A DNA stretch of 64,000 nucleotides from Metallosphaera cuprina Ar-4 (GTDB lineage: Archaea; Thermoproteota; Thermoprotei_A; Sulfolobales; Sulfolobaceae): the NCBI RefSeq assembly GCF_000204925.1, contig NC_015435.1:1776349-1840348 (forward strand). Direction: 5' to 3'. Each line of letters starts with the position of its first letter. The first letter of the stretch is position 1. This document shows positions 29,585-40,358 of this stretch, in pieces. Both the position numbers and the translations under genes were made by a program. A model generated the notes under the pieces. That model was not told the origin of the DNA. It did not search any database and was given only the letters and a program-made list of their open reading frames with translations.

Positions 29585-30960
29585 TTTACATCCATGTAAT
29601 AAATGGTACTTTTTGTAGTAACAGGTGAGCTATCACGCCCTTGTGGACTGCAACTGTGTGACTTAGATAATGCTACGTTCTCATATGGGCTACGTTTCAT
29701 TTCAATATGCTAAGTATTCCCAAGCGTCTGTATCGGATAATTAAAATCGAGCATGGAATTGCATTATTGACATATATGGATTACCTGTTTTATAGGTTCA
29801 GCCTTAGCAGGCAGAACACTACAAATCTACCTGGCTCAATATTGGTCCACGTCTTTAAGAATCCGCGGAATTCTCTTAAGTATGTTTGGTAGATTCTTCA
29901 AAAAAGGTTTAAACCCCAATTGTGTCCACTTCGATTTTCTTAGTTATCTAAAATGCTATGAAATAATAAACTAGAAATGTGTTAAATTGAGGCATATCTA
30001 TGATATCTTAGATTAAGACCGTATCACAATGTGATTCTCTTTCGTAATAGAGGATCAACTTTCGGCGTTATATTTGAAGTGGTGGCAGCATTGTCTTTGA
30101 AGATCTGTATGCTTGCTTATAAGAAAACAGTTAATCACTAATCAAGAAGTATCTGAATTTATGCTAATGTTCTATATAATCTCTATTTTATGTGTAATAA
30201 GAGAAATTTTCAATAAAGAAATTAGCACAACGTTTCAACACATTTTAGAAAGCGCTTAGGACATTTACGACGAACAGTAATAGAAAGAGATGAACTCATA
30301 GCTTCAAATAATGAGAGGATCGCGGCATCACAGACAAGTAAACCTCTATTCTTAAAGGACTCCATGTTAGACGAGGACGAACCAGTGAATAAGTAGATAA
30401 AAAACCATTCTATGTTAATCGGCTAAAATTAATGACGTTATCTCTACCTTGCATGTACTCCAAAGGATTGCAGATTGGGAAACTTTTAGATTGCAGAACA
30501 GGTTTACCCTCCGATTGCCTTCAACAGGGCGTTGGGAATCTCGAAGACGTGCTGACACAAAACATCAGACATAACGATAACGAGTTTGATTGCATCTCTG
30601 TAGTAAAGCACAGAGGGAATAAATTTTTGTTGACGAGGTCCAGGTATATAGGCTAGGAATCAAAAACCTTGGCGATGCGTCGGTATTTAGGCATTGAACC
30701 TGAGTATTATCTGAAATTTGAAAATCTACAACTTATGATTAGATCTTTAAGTTGAAACCTAATGATGTCAGGGACAAGGAAATATCGAGAGGTGTTTTAT
30801 TGGATATGAAAGAGAGAAACAGGAAAGAAAAGACACTTAACTAAAAACAAAAGTTGCAAGGATACTTGTTGAGTCTCATAGATTCAGAAAGAATTAATAT
30901 TGCTATAGAAGAATAAAACGTTAGGATTTTTCTATCTTATCTATATCCCCTATGATGGAG
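29585..30960. other. Gene-poor region right of arsB
   Basis: About 1.4 kb without a convincing gene. Short frames (29707-29892 and 30432-30656 on plus) show no recognisable domain or good start context. A plus-strand fragment near 30620-30680 (VDEVQVYRLGIKNLGDASVF) looks protein-like but is broken upstream by a stop. I read the region as eroded accessory DNA. Confidence 0.4.
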
Positions 30961-31035
30961 TGGGCCCGCTGGGATTTGAACCCAGGACCTCCGCTGTGTC
31001 AGAGCGGCATCCTAACCAGGCTAGACGACGGGCCC
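30961..31035 (-). tRNA. tRNA-Val (GAC)
   Basis: Minus-strand cloverleaf: acceptor GGGCCCG/CGGGCCC with discriminator A, anticodon stem CCGCT/AGCGG around CTGACAC (anticodon GAC), T arm CTGGGTTCAAATCCCAG. No intron. It closely resembles the tRNA-Val (TAC) gene at 56922. Confidence 0.95.
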
Positions 31036-31122
31036 CTTAGTCTGTAAGTATAGTATACTTAAAAATTTAGTTTCCATCATCTCTTTTAGAGGCAATAATA
31101 AGAAGAAACATGATAGGTAATT

Positions 31123-33039
31123 TTAGGCGAGCCTCAAACTATCTAATATTGTTGGAGCGAAAATGTTTGCCCCTCCCAGACCTAGCCTCTCCCTACGCTG
31201 TCTCTCTACTACTTTCTTAAACTCTCTTATTGCATTGGCTTCTCCATGGTTTAGTATTACGTTCCTGGGTTTAGGCGTTATATCCCCTAAGAAATTCAGC
31301 AACTGCCATTTGTCAGAGTGACCAGAGAATCCATCTATCGGTGTAGTTTCTAAGTTAACCTTTATGTTATCAACCCTACCATCTCTACCTATTATCTGGA
31401 TTTCTCTAGCTCCGTCTCTCACCTTTCTTCCTAGCGTACCTTCTGCTTGATAACTAACGAACACTAGACTGTTTCTTGAATCAGGTGCCAATTCCTTAAA
31501 AAATTCAACAGCAGGGCCTCCGTTTAACATTCCAGATGTAGCTAAAATTATACTTGGTTCTCCATGAGCTACATCTTCTCTGTATCCTTCAATTCTCTTA
31601 AAGAGATCGGACGTGAAAGGATTCTCGTCCTTAAACAAGATCGAGTCCCTTACTTCTTTACCGAGCCATTCAGGGTAAGCTGTATGTATTGCGGTTACCT
31701 CATCAAATAATCCAGTAACGTAAACCGGAACCTCTGGGATCATTTTCTTTTTCATTGCGTCGTTAATCACTAACATTATTTCTTGTCCTCTACCTACAGC
31801 TAATACTGGAATTAATACTTTACCTCCTCTATTAATTGTATTATTGATGGTTTCTATAAGTTTCTTCTCCGATTGATCTCTATTGGTCTGTTCTTGAACT
31901 CCGTATGTGGTTTCCATAATTAATGTATCTACTCTAGGAAATTCGGATACGGCTCTATCTAACAGTCTAGTTCTAGCGTATTTGAAATCTCCAGTGTAAA
32001 CCAGGTTATGGACTCCGTCTCCTATATGAAGATGGGCCATTGCTGATCCAATTATGTGCCCAGCGTTATAGAACGTTAACCTGATATCAGGCGCTATATC
32101 TGTTACCTCCTCGTAGTCCAGTGTTATCGTATGAAGAAGTTCCTTCCTCACTTCTTTAGCTGAATATGGTAAAGGTCTTCCTTCTTTATCTGCAACGTCT
32201 AACATATCTAGCTGCATTAGAGCCATGATATCTCGAGTAGGTTGAGTAGTGTAAACAGGTCCCTCATAGCCATACTTGAAGAGAAATGGAATCATTCCGC
32301 TGTGATCTAAATGCGCATGAGTCAATACTACTGCATCTAAATCTTCTAACCTTAACTGATCTATGTCTAGTTTAGGGAACATCCTCTCTCCGAAATTTAC
32401 GCTTGGATTTACTCCTACGTCCATTAGTATCCTACTTTCAGGAGTCTCGACTAGAACAGCGGATCTACCTACCTCCTGAAACGCTCCCAGAGCTGTAACT
32501 CTTACATATCTATCTTTGAAGAGTAACTCTCTATGAATTCTCTCTCCAAAGATCTTCAGTATTTTCGATCTATACTCCGTTTCGTTATACATGTGAGTGA
32601 GAACGCTTTCTACGGTCCTTGATTTGATTGGAGGCTCTCTAATTATTATAGGTCTCCAATAAGTTTCTACGAATATTTTTTGTTGAATTAATCCCTTTTT
32701 TCCTATAACTAGTCCTGGTTTCTTTGCCTTAATTAATACCTCTCCTAATTCATCATCGAACTTTATATCAGAAATCTGAGCTTCGCTTGGCACAAAGTTT
32801 TTGATTATCTCTATCGTTTCCTTTTCTGACTTTCTAACACTGCTATCCGCCTTAATTACTATCCTTTTCTTTATTTCTTTAACTATCTTCCTCACTAAAT
32901 CCATCTTATCGCCTAGAATCGACGGATTTTTTACATAGACTGCTATCTCAGGTCCCTCAAACTCAATTCTAGTAATCTGAGCTTCCTTTGGAATTCCATT
33001 GTAGATTGCAGATATTATTCCCATCCTAAAATTGGACAC
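31123..33039 (-). CDS. aCPSF1/FttA beta-CASP ribonuclease (KH-MBL)
   Basis: Archaeal CPSF1, a KH-domain metallo-beta-lactamase RNase that acts in 3'-end formation and transcription termination. Two KH-like modules occupy about the first 140 residues ([16 protein letters not shown]), followed by the MBL motif [19 protein letters not shown], the beta-CASP region and the C-terminal HSD and LNHGEANA motifs. I choose GTG 33039, preceded by GGTGAT, giving about 638 aa as in the family; ATG 33024 is the alternative. The frame runs to 33132, overlapping the divergent egsA. Confidence 0.93.
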   Translation of the reverse strand: MSNFRMGIISAIYNGIPKEAQITRIEFEGPEIAVYVKNPSILGDKMDLVRKIVKEIKKRIVIKADSSVRKSEKETIEIIKNFVPSEAQISDIKFDDELGEVLIKAKKPGLVIGKKGLIQQKIFVETYWRPIIIREPPIKSRTVESVLTHMYNETEYRSKILKIFGERIHRELLFKDRYVRVTALGAFQEVGRSAVLVETPESRILMDVGVNPSVNFGERMFPKLDIDQLRLEDLDAVVLTHAHLDHSGMIPFLFKYGYEGPVYTTQPTRDIMALMQLDMLDVADKEGRPLPYSAKEVRKELLHTITLDYEEVTDIAPDIRLTFYNAGHIIGSAMAHLHIGDGVHNLVYTGDFKYARTRLLDRAVSEFPRVDTLIMETTYGVQEQTNRDQSEKKLIETINNTINRGGKVLIPVLAVGRGQEIMLVINDAMKKKMIPEVPVYVTGLFDEVTAIHTAYPEWLGKEVRDSILFKDENPFTSDLFKRIEGYREDVAHGEPSIILATSGMLNGGPAVEFFKELAPDSRNSLVFVSYQAEGTLGRKVRDGAREIQIIGRDGRVDNIKVNLETTPIDGFSGHSDKWQLLNFLGDITPKPRNVILNHGEANAIREFKKVVERQRRERLGLGGANIFAPTILDSLRLA

Positions 33040-33086
33040 CTGTATCACCAAATAAACAAAGAAATCCGGCAGGCATAGGTAATTCT

Positions 33087-33097
33087 TTATTATATTT
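33087..33097 (+). promoter_or_regulatory. Probable TATA box of egsA
   Basis: TTATTATATTT centred about 24 bp before the egsA ATG (33115), the distance expected for a leaderless crenarchaeal transcript. No SD-like motif precedes the ATG, which agrees. Confidence 0.45.
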
Positions 33098-33114
33098 AAA
33101 TCTTCTTTCATACT

Positions 33115-34170
33115 ATGGAGATTCAAGAGCATATTATTGAGCTTCCGAAGAAGGTTTACATCGGAACTGGAATTTTATCTAAATTAAAAGATTATCTTTT
33201 CCAATTAAATGTAACAAGCCCTCTATTAATAGTTACTGGACCTAATGTAAGAAAAATTGTAATAGATAAAATATTAGATAACTTGAACGAGATAAATAAA
33301 ATAGAACTGATAGAAGTAAATGATTCGACGATAGACGAGGTAAACAGGGTCGAGGAGAAGGCTAAGGGGTCCAATCTAAAGTTTATACTTGGTATAGGTG
33401 GAGGAAAGACGATAGATGTAACAAAATATGCTGCGTACAAGCTGAATGTAAATTTCATAAGTATCCCAACTGCCCCCTCTCATGACGGTATAGCATCTCC
33501 TTTCGCTTCAATTAAGGGACTCGGGAAGCCTGTATCGGTAAAGGCAAAGATGCCCTATGCCATCATAGCTGACATTGACGTCCTGAGTACGGCCCCACGG
33601 AGATTAATTAACTCTGGTATTGGAGACACCCTTGGCAAACTCGTTGCGGTTAGAGACTGGAAACTTGCGTCTAAGCTAACTGGAGAGTATTATGGCGATT
33701 ATACCGCCTCTCTTGCCATTCTCTCTGCTAAACACGCTTTAAGTTGCACAAGAATAATACATAGGGATTTAAAATATAGCGTAAGGCTTTTGGTTGAAGC
33801 GTTAATTAGCAGCGGAATAGCGATGGGAATGGCCGGCAGTACCAGACCAGCTAGCGGGTCAGAGCATTTGTTTGCCCATGCAGTAGATCTACTTCAACCT
33901 AATGCAGCGCTACATGGCGAATTGGTAGGTATCGGCACGGTGATTATGGCTTACATTCACGGTATTAATTGGAGGGAGATTAAGAGGGCTTTAAATAGGA
34001 TAGGATTACCAACGAATGTAAAGGAGCTCGGGATATCTAACGAGGTAATAATTAAGGCACTGACCGTGGCTCACAGCATAAGACCCGAAAGATACACTAT
34101 ACTTGGAGACAGGGGATTAACGTGGAGCTCTGCTGAGAAAGTAGTAAGGGACACTGGAATTATTGACTAA
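33115..34170 (+). CDS. egsA: sn-Glycerol-1-phosphate dehydrogenase
   Basis: Makes the sn-glycerol-1-phosphate backbone of archaeal lipids from DHAP. The 351-aa protein has the NAD-binding [33 protein letters not shown], and zinc-ligand histidines in [12 protein letters not shown] and [11 protein letters not shown]. The next lipid enzyme, GGGP synthase, is at 59131. It ends 11 bp inside the convergent FKBP gene. Confidence 0.95.
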   Translation: MEIQEHIIELPKKVYIGTGILSKLKDYLFQLNVTSPLLIVTGPNVRKIVIDKILDNLNEINKIELIEVNDSTIDEVNRVEEKAKGSNLKFILGIGGGKTIDVTKYAAYKLNVNFISIPTAPSHDGIASPFASIKGLGKPVSVKAKMPYAIIADIDVLSTAPRRLINSGIGDTLGKLVAVRDWKLASKLTGEYYGDYTASLAILSAKHALSCTRIIHRDLKYSVRLLVEALISSGIAMGMAGSTRPASGSEHLFAHAVDLLQPNAALHGELVGIGTVIMAYIHGINWREIKRALNRIGLPTNVKELGISNEVIIKALTVAHSIRPERYTILGDRGLTWSSAEKVVRDTGIID

Positions 34171-34867
34171 TTACAGACTTGGTAAATACCTCTTCGTATA
34201 CTACAGAGATCTCATCAATAACATACTTCAGTATATCTCTAGCTAAGAGGAGTTTCCTTGATTGGATATCTTCTAACATGAAAATCTTTTCTGGTATTGT
34301 GATTTTCAAAGTCTTCTTGTCCTCTGATAGTTGAGCTGTTGGCTTCTCGACGCCAGAGAACCATCTTTCAATCAACGCATCTATTTTCTCTTTATCATCT
34401 ACTAACTGCTTTACCACCTTGACTTTATACACTAGCGTTTTACCCGCTAAAGGGTGGTTTAGATCGATATAAACTCTACCACCGCTCACACTCTTTATTA
34501 TCCCAACAGATCCGTCAGAAAACCTTACAGGCAAGCCAGGATATGGAGTTATTCCTTGTTTTCTAACCTCTCCGAGTGACATTACCTTAACTTTAGAAGG
34601 ATCTCTAGGTCCATAAGCGTTATCTGGAGTAACTTCTATTTCTTTCTCTTCGTCTAGGTTAAGGTTATATAGACTTTCCTCCAATCCTTTAATTAATCTA
34701 TGCTCTCCTAAAATGACGAGTTGAGGACCGTATTTACGACCTTCGTTGTAAATGTTAGCCTTTTTAGCCTCTTCCTCTACGGTCGTGTCTATAATTTCCT
34801 GTGTATTTTTATCCTTTCCTGTATAATTTATATAAATGAAGTCCTTGTCTTTAAACATGATGATCAA
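34160..34867 (-). CDS. FKBP-type peptidyl-prolyl isomerase (long archaeal/SlyD-like)
   Basis: Cytosolic prolyl isomerase and chaperone of 235 aa. The N-terminal FKBP half holds [38 protein letters not shown] and [14 protein letters not shown] with an inserted-flap region, then [20 protein letters not shown]-terminal extension of about 80 aa is typical of the archaeal long form. It lacks a signal peptide. Confidence 0.9.
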   Translation of the reverse strand: MIIMFKDKDFIYINYTGKDKNTQEIIDTTVEEEAKKANIYNEGRKYGPQLVILGEHRLIKGLEESLYNLNLDEEKEIEVTPDNAYGPRDPSKVKVMSLGEVRKQGITPYPGLPVRFSDGSVGIIKSVSGGRVYIDLNHPLAGKTLVYKVKVVKQLVDDKEKIDALIERWFSGVEKPTAQLSEDKKTLKITIPEKIFMLEDIQSRKLLLARDILKYVIDEISVVYEEVFTKSVISQ

Positions 34868-35070
34868 AGCTCATAATTATATGGAATTTTAAAATTAGCC
34901 TAAATACGTAGAAGTAGTGGTTGATCTAAGCTACCGTAACTGCTACTAGGTAAATAAAATGCCTTCAATTTGGTCGTCTAAGTATTTACAGAAGAATCAA
35001 ACAACTTTTGGTTAGGTCAGCCAATAAGATAACCTATTAAAGAAAATTTCTAAATTACGCAACAATAAAC

Positions 35071-35144
35071 TGGGCCCGGAGGGATTTGAACCCTCGACCA
35101 CGCGGTTATGAGCCGCGCGCTCTACCTAGCTGAGCTACGGGCCC
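35071..35144 (-). tRNA. tRNA with CAT anticodon (Met, or Ile2 precursor)
   Basis: Cloverleaf with acceptor GGGCCCG/CGGGCCC plus discriminator A, anticodon stem CGCGG/CCGCG around CTCATAA, and T arm GAGGGTTCAAATCCCTC. It has no intron. A CAT anticodon can mean elongator Met, initiator Met or an Ile tRNA whose C34 is modified by TiaS (encoded at 61729); the G1-C72 stem argues against initiator, but sequence alone does not separate Met from Ile2. Confidence 0.85.
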
Positions 35145-35732
35145 TCTACCTATCTTAGTAAAGTTTCCATTTTTAAGGCTTACGACGAAGAAGTAAGACG
35201 AATCTAAAGGTTTAATTAGAATTTAAAATGACTATCAAAGATTTAATTTAACAGGTGTAAGTGGACCAAGCTATCTTGACTGAGGTTGGGATCAATAGCT
35301 CATGATATTTTTATGAAATTAAATATCTAAGAAATTAATATTAAAGTAATCTCATTAAAACTATAAATTTAACTAATAATATTTTAAGTATATAACCTAA
35401 AACATTGAGTTGAGAGACTAATACAGCTCTGAACTAAGTCTAGTACGGAATAATGTTCCTAAGCCCCACAACGCTTCTCCTCCTCTGTGCTCATTGAAGT
35501 TCTTGTAAAACTCCTTTCGCGAATCGCTGTTCATTCATCCTAAGTGCTCCGTTCCTCTAAGACACTTGACGCCCTCCTGAGTCCTTATTGTTGCCATCTG
35601 GATCAGAATTTTGATTTAATACTAAATTTTCTGTATTTATCAATAATCTACCTTCCATCAATTAGACACTAGTTAATGGTGATATTTCTGGGGAAAATTA
35701 CTTTCGGCTAACTTAACTTTAGCCATAGAAAT
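35145..35732. other. Intergenic region upstream of ahcY
   Basis: No certain gene. Between 35597 and 35418 the minus strand has one frame with a single internal TGA: 20 codons from an ATG, then 38 codons (MNSDSRKEFYKNFNEHRG start). Its composition is more protein-like and GC-rich than its surroundings, so it may be a decayed gene end. Confidence 0.35.
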
Positions 35733-35739
35733 TTATACT
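35732..35739 (+). promoter_or_regulatory. TATA box of ahcY
   Basis: TTTATACT centred about 24 bp before the ATG at 35759, with a purine-rich BRE-like GAAA before it. The ATG has no SD, so the transcript is probably leaderless. Confidence 0.5.
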
Positions 35740-35758
35740 TTCTTTTTCCGTTAAGCAC

Positions 35759-37006
35759 ATGAATTATAAGATAAGAGATATATCATTTGCGGAACAAGGA
35801 AGAAGCCAATTAGAATGGGCAGAAAAACATATGCCTGCTCTTCTATCTATCCAAAAGGACCTAGAAAGAGAGAAACCGTTAAAAGGCGTTAAAATAGCTG
35901 CCGTTCTTCATGTTACAAAAGAGACTGGAGTCCTAATGAAAACCTTGCGATTGGCCGGGGCTGAGATTGCTCTAGCTGCAAGTAACCCATTATCCACTCA
36001 AGACGATGTGGCTGCAGCTCTAGTTAAGTTCCACGACGTTTCTGTTTTTGCGTGGAAAGGAGAAAATGAGAAAGAGTACTACAGCAATATTGAGGCCTTA
36101 CTCGATACAAATCCAGAGATCGTTATGGATGACGGAGGAGACCTTCATGCCTACATCCATGAAAGGGGCATCTCTAACGTTATAGGAGGTACGGAAGAAA
36201 CCACTACTGGTGTGGTTAGACTAAAGGCTATGGAGGAGCAAGGAATATTAAAATACCCTGTCATAGCAGTCAATAACGCTTTTACGAAGTACCTCTTTGA
36301 TAATAGGTACGGAACCGGTCAAAGCGCAATAGATGGGATATTAAGAGCCACAAACATCTTAATAGCAGGAAAAGTATGCGTAGTGGTCGGTTATGGATGG
36401 GTCGGAAGGGGTATTGCTTCAAGACTCAGAGGACTCGGTGGCAGAGTGATAGTAGTAGAAGCTAATCCTCTAAGAGCTCTTGAGGCGTTAATGGAAGGTT
36501 TTGTTGTTACTAACATGAAAGAGGCCTCAAAGATAGGAGATATATTTGTAACTGCAACAGGGAATATTAGAGTTATATCAACTGAACATATAATGAACAT
36601 GAAAGACGGGGCAATACTGAGTAATGCAGGACATTTTAACGTAGAAATTGACGTGGAAGGTCTCAGAAAAATAGCTAAGAGCAGTAGGATAATTAGACCG
36701 TTTACTGAGGAGATCACGTTACCTAATGGAAACAAAGTGTATCTACTAGCTGATGGACGCTTAGTTAATCTTGCAGCTGGTGAAGGTCATCCAAGCGAAG
36801 TGATGGACCTAAGCTTTTCTAATCAAGCTTTATCAGTAGTTTATCTACATAAGAGCAAAAGCAAGCTGAGTCCTAAAGTTTATGATGTTCCTTCTGAGAT
36901 AGACGAGAGGGTAGCTCGTCTAAAACTCAGCTCTATGGGTATAGAAATTGAGCAGTTAACTGAGGAACAAATTGAGTATTCTAAACAATGGAAATATGGA
37001 ACTTAG
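35759..37006 (+). CDS. ahcY: Adenosylhomocysteinase
   Basis: Hydrolyses S-adenosylhomocysteine, the by-product of the many SAM methyltransferases in this window. The 415 aa show the substrate site [20 protein letters not shown], the conserved [17 protein letters not shown], and the NAD fold [20 protein letters not shown]. The C-terminal [13 protein letters not shown] is the family's NAD-contacting tail. Confidence 0.95.
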   Translation: MNYKIRDISFAEQGRSQLEWAEKHMPALLSIQKDLEREKPLKGVKIAAVLHVTKETGVLMKTLRLAGAEIALAASNPLSTQDDVAAALVKFHDVSVFAWKGENEKEYYSNIEALLDTNPEIVMDDGGDLHAYIHERGISNVIGGTEETTTGVVRLKAMEEQGILKYPVIAVNNAFTKYLFDNRYGTGQSAIDGILRATNILIAGKVCVVVGYGWVGRGIASRLRGLGGRVIVVEANPLRALEALMEGFVVTNMKEASKIGDIFVTATGNIRVISTEHIMNMKDGAILSNAGHFNVEIDVEGLRKIAKSSRIIRPFTEEITLPNGNKVYLLADGRLVNLAAGEGHPSEVMDLSFSNQALSVVYLHKSKSKLSPKVYDVPSEIDERVARLKLSSMGIEIEQLTEEQIEYSKQWKYGT

Positions 37007-37120
37007 ATTTTCAGGTTTGTAGAATTTTAAGCAATTTTTCTATTTACAGGGAGAGATCTGATACTACTTCAAGCAAGATCCGTCGAAAATTATAAGTACT
37101 ATTCAATTAAGGATTGATTG

Positions 37121-37213
37121 GTGCTTTCGTTGATTGAGGAAGATTGGGAAGATATAGAGGAGGAAGATTGGGAAGATATAGAGGAGGAAGATTGGGAAGA
37201 GGAAGAGTGGTAA
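37121..37213 (+). CDS. Tiny acidic repeat peptide upstream of abce1
   Basis: A 30-codon frame (GTG 37121) or, more likely, 27 codons from TTG 37130, which has GGTG six bases upstream. After MI it reads EEDWEDIE twice and then EEDWEEEEW before TAA. It is almost entirely Glu, Asp and Trp. It ends 43 bp before the ABCE1 start, in the same direction. Translation is inferred from the SD and from the clean repeat staying in frame; function is unknown. Confidence 0.5.
   Translation: MLSLIEEDWEDIEEEDWEDIEEEDWEEEEW
37136..37198 (+). repeat. Tandem 24-bp repeat (2.6 copies) inside the acidic ORF
   Basis: GAGGAAGATTGGGAAGATAT plus AGAG is repeated exactly at 37136-37159 and 37160-37183, and the first 15 bases recur at 37184-37198. 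The period is a multiple of three, giving the octapeptide EEDWEDIE. Confidence 0.95.
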
Positions 37214-37256
37214 ACTAAAAGTAAGGGTTTTTGTTTTTTAATGGGGTGTAGGAGTT

Positions 37257-39059
37257 TTGAGAGTTGCAGTAATCAATTATGATAGTTGCAAACCTGATAA
37301 GTGTTCAATAGAATGTGTTAGATTTTGTCCTATAAACAGATCAGGAAGCAAGGCAATAGAGATAGATCAAAGTAAACTGGGCAAGCCAATTGTCTACGAG
37401 GAAACGTGTATAGGATGTAATATTTGCGTCAAAAAATGCCCATTCGAGGCAATATCAATTTTGAATGTTCCTGACAACTTTAGTAAAGAAGTGATTCATA
37501 GATACGGTAAAAACGGTTTCGAGCTGTTCGGTCTCCCTATATTAAAGGAAGGACAAGTAATTGGAATCATTGGTAAAAATGGTGCAGGAAAGACAACAAT
37601 TATGAAGATCATAAGCGGAGAGATAATTCCCAATTTCGGACAAGTTGAAAGGCAGATTGGTGTTGATGAAGTCCTTCAAAGATTTAAAGGGAAAGAGATG
37701 TACACATATTTCAGTAAATTATATAATAAAAATCTAAAAATAGTCCATAAAATACAATATATAGAATATGTATCGCGTTTACTAAAAGGAAATGTATCAG
37801 ATATCTTAAGGAAAGTAGACGAGAGGGGCAAGTTAGATGAGGTAAAGGAGTTACTATACATGGAGACCATGTGGAATAAGGACGTTTCAACTCTTAGCGG
37901 GGGAGAGCTTCAGAAATTGCTTATTGCGGCGGCGTTGGCTAAAGAAGCTAACGTATACGCTATTGACGAACCCTCGTCATATCTTGACATCAGAGAAAGA
38001 ATAAATGCTGCTAAAGCAATTAAAGAACTTACTAAGAATAAATATGTTATTATAGTAGATCATGACTTAATAGTCCTTGACTTCATCACTGATTACGTTT
38101 CAATAGTTTATGGGGAAAGTGGAGTTTATGGTAAGGTATCTAAAGTTTACTCTACAAGAACTGGAATAAACAATTTTCTAAATGGATACCTTCCTGCTGA
38201 AAATACAAGAATATCAGATTATAAGATTCAGTTTTATATAAAAGATATAACCGATTTAGATTTATTAAAGAATAGTATAGAAAAGATCAAATGGAGTGAA
38301 ATAACAAAACGCCTTTCGGACTTCTCGCTTCAAGTGCAACAGGGTTCTGCTAGAGAAGGTGAAATAATAGGAATAGTGGGTCCCAACGGTATCGGTAAAA
38401 CTACTTTTATAAGAATCTTAGTTGGAGAAATTGAACCTGATACTGGCCATATAAGCCCTGGAGGATTAACACTATCCTATAAGCCACAACGTATAGTACC
38501 TGACTATGACGGTACTGTTAGGGAATATCTTGAAACTGTGAGCAAAGATGTGCTATCGACCTCCTCTTGGTTCTACACTGAAGTAACTAGAAAACTCAAA
38601 CTTCACAAGCTTCTAGATAATCAGGTAAAGAGCCTTAGCGGGGGAGAGCTTCAGAAATTGCTTATTGCTGGTACGTTAGCTAAAGAGGCTCACGTATATT
38701 TGCTTGATGAACCTTCTTCTTACCTTGATGTTGAAGAGAGGTATATCGTTGCAAAAGCTATAAAAAGAATAACCAGGGAAAGAAAGAGTGTTACGTTTCT
38801 AGTAGATCATGATCTAGCTATCCATGATTACGTAGCAGACAGGGTAATCACATTCTCAGGAACTCCAGGGAAACAAGGATATGCAACTCAACCTCTCTCT
38901 CTTCAAAAAGGGATAAACGTTTTCCTAAAAGATATAGGTTTAACGTTTAGAAGAGACGCTGAAACTGGAAGACCTAGAGCTAACAAGATAGGTAGTTATT
39001 TAGATAGAGTACAAAGAGAGAGAAACGAGTATTATTCAACAGAAACCATATCAGATTAA
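37257..39059 (+). CDS. abce1: Ribosome recycling ATPase ABCE1 (RLI)
   Basis: Splits 70S ribosomes after termination. The 600-aa protein starts at TTG (GGAG upstream). Two 4Fe-4S clusters are set by C10, C15, C19, C23 and by CIGCNICVKKCP. NBD1 has Walker A GKNGAGKTT (about 105) and signature LSGGELQ; NBD2 has GPNGIGKTT (about 375) and a second LSGGELQ. Walker B motifs are YAIDEPSSYLD and YLLDEPSSYLD. A 35-nt stretch around both signature motifs is identical at DNA level. Confidence 0.97.
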   Translation: MRVAVINYDSCKPDKCSIECVRFCPINRSGSKAIEIDQSKLGKPIVYEETCIGCNICVKKCPFEAISILNVPDNFSKEVIHRYGKNGFELFGLPILKEGQVIGIIGKNGAGKTTIMKIISGEIIPNFGQVERQIGVDEVLQRFKGKEMYTYFSKLYNKNLKIVHKIQYIEYVSRLLKGNVSDILRKVDERGKLDEVKELLYMETMWNKDVSTLSGGELQKLLIAAALAKEANVYAIDEPSSYLDIRERINAAKAIKELTKNKYVIIVDHDLIVLDFITDYVSIVYGESGVYGKVSKVYSTRTGINNFLNGYLPAENTRISDYKIQFYIKDITDLDLLKNSIEKIKWSEITKRLSDFSLQVQQGSAREGEIIGIVGPNGIGKTTFIRILVGEIEPDTGHISPGGLTLSYKPQRIVPDYDGTVREYLETVSKDVLSTSSWFYTEVTRKLKLHKLLDNQVKSLSGGELQKLLIAGTLAKEAHVYLLDEPSSYLDVEERYIVAKAIKRITRERKSVTFLVDHDLAIHDYVADRVITFSGTPGKQGYATQPLSLQKGINVFLKDIGLTFRRDAETGRPRANKIGSYLDRVQRERNEYYSTETISD

Positions 39060-39168
39060 CTAAATAGAAACGTTCTACGTGTTTATCCATTCAAAAACAA
39101 CTAAGTAAGGAGTTTGAGTTAAGGCTTTTATCAATAAGGTTTTATATTGATTTATACAATCTCGATAC

Positions 39169-40317
39169 ATGAGATCTACGGTAAGTGTAATAAAGGCGGA
39201 CATTGGAAGTCTAGCTGGCCATCATGTAGTACATCCAGACACAATGGCCGCAGCTAATAGGGTATTGGCAGATGCAAAAAGGCAAGGAATAATTCTAGAC
39301 TATTATATTACAAACGTTGGTGATGATCTAGAGCTTATCATGAGCCATACTAGAGGCGAACTTGACACTAAGGTTCATGAAACGGCATGGAGCGCTTTCA
39401 AGGAAGCGACAAAGGTCTCCAAAGAACTTGGACTTTATGCGGCAGGACAAGACTTGTTATCAGATACATTCTCTGGTAACCTAAAGGGGATGGGACCAGG
39501 AATAGCTGAACTGGAAGTTGAGGAGAGGCCATCTGAACCAATCGCAATATTCATGGCTGATAAGACTGAGCCTGGAGCCTTCAATTTCCCGCTCTATAAG
39601 ATGTTTTGTGATCCTTTTAATACGCCAGGCTTAGTAATAGACCCTACTATGAACGAGGGGTTTAAATTAGAGGTTTTAGACGTGTATGAAGGCCAGAGCG
39701 TCTTATTGAATAGTCCAGAGGAAATATACTATCTTCTTGGTCTAATAGGAACTATGGCTAGATATGTAATAAGAAGAGTTTATAGAAAAGCAGACAACAT
39801 GATTGGATCCGTTACGTCTATCGAGAGACTTAACCTAATAGCTGGGAAGTATGTTGGTAAAGACGATCCAGTGTTGATAGTGAGATTACAGCATGGATTT
39901 CCAGCATTAGGAGAGGCGTTAGAGGCTTTTTCCTTCCCTTACTTGGTTCCAGGATGGATGCGCGGAAGCCACTATGGTCCTCTCATGCCTGTTTCGCAAA
40001 GGGATGCAAAAGCTACTAGATTTGATGGGCCGCCTAGATTGATTGGATTAGGATTTAACCTAAAGAATGGAAAACTGACTGGACCTTCTGATTTATTTGA
40101 TGATCCAGCCTTCGATGAAACTAGAAGGGTTGCAGCTATAATGACAGATTACATGAGAAGACATGGACCTTTTATGCCACACAGACTCGAACCAACAGAA
40201 ATGGAATATACAACTTTACCTACTATTATAGAGAAATTAAAAGATAGATTCAAGAAAGAAGATAGCGTAAAAGCAAAGCCTAGTGTATATGCATCAAAGG
40301 ACCAAGGTATGGACTAG
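39169..40317 (+). CDS. fbp: Fructose-1,6-bisphosphate aldolase/phosphatase
   Basis: Bifunctional gluconeogenic enzyme of archaea that condenses triose phosphates and dephosphorylates FBP. The 382 aa match: SVIKADIGSLAGHHVVHPD at the N-terminus, GDDLELIMSHTRGE (metal site), ETAWSAFKEAT, YAAGQDLLSDTFSGN, and the catalytic YVIRRVYRKADNMIGS region with the Schiff-base Lys and Tyr. TATA-like TTTATATTG lies about 30 bp upstream. Confidence 0.95.
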   Translation: MRSTVSVIKADIGSLAGHHVVHPDTMAAANRVLADAKRQGIILDYYITNVGDDLELIMSHTRGELDTKVHETAWSAFKEATKVSKELGLYAAGQDLLSDTFSGNLKGMGPGIAELEVEERPSEPIAIFMADKTEPGAFNFPLYKMFCDPFNTPGLVIDPTMNEGFKLEVLDVYEGQSVLLNSPEEIYYLLGLIGTMARYVIRRVYRKADNMIGSVTSIERLNLIAGKYVGKDDPVLIVRLQHGFPALGEALEAFSFPYLVPGWMRGSHYGPLMPVSQRDAKATRFDGPPRLIGLGFNLKNGKLTGPSDLFDDPAFDETRRVAAIMTDYMRRHGPFMPHRLEPTEMEYTTLPTIIEKLKDRFKKEDSVKAKPSVYASKDQGMD

Positions 40318-40358
40318 ATTTATTTAACTGACTCTTATAATCATAACAAGGTGATTAT

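Noticed and set aside
30432..30656. 74-aa plus-strand ORF right of arsB
   Set aside because: Composition and start context unconvincing; lies in a stretch where all frames look eroded.
27520..31035. tRNA-derived attachment sites flanking the arsB region
   Set aside because: I looked for a repeated tRNA 3' end (GGGTTCAAATCCC) inside the region and saw none besides the tRNA genes themselves; no integrase frame.
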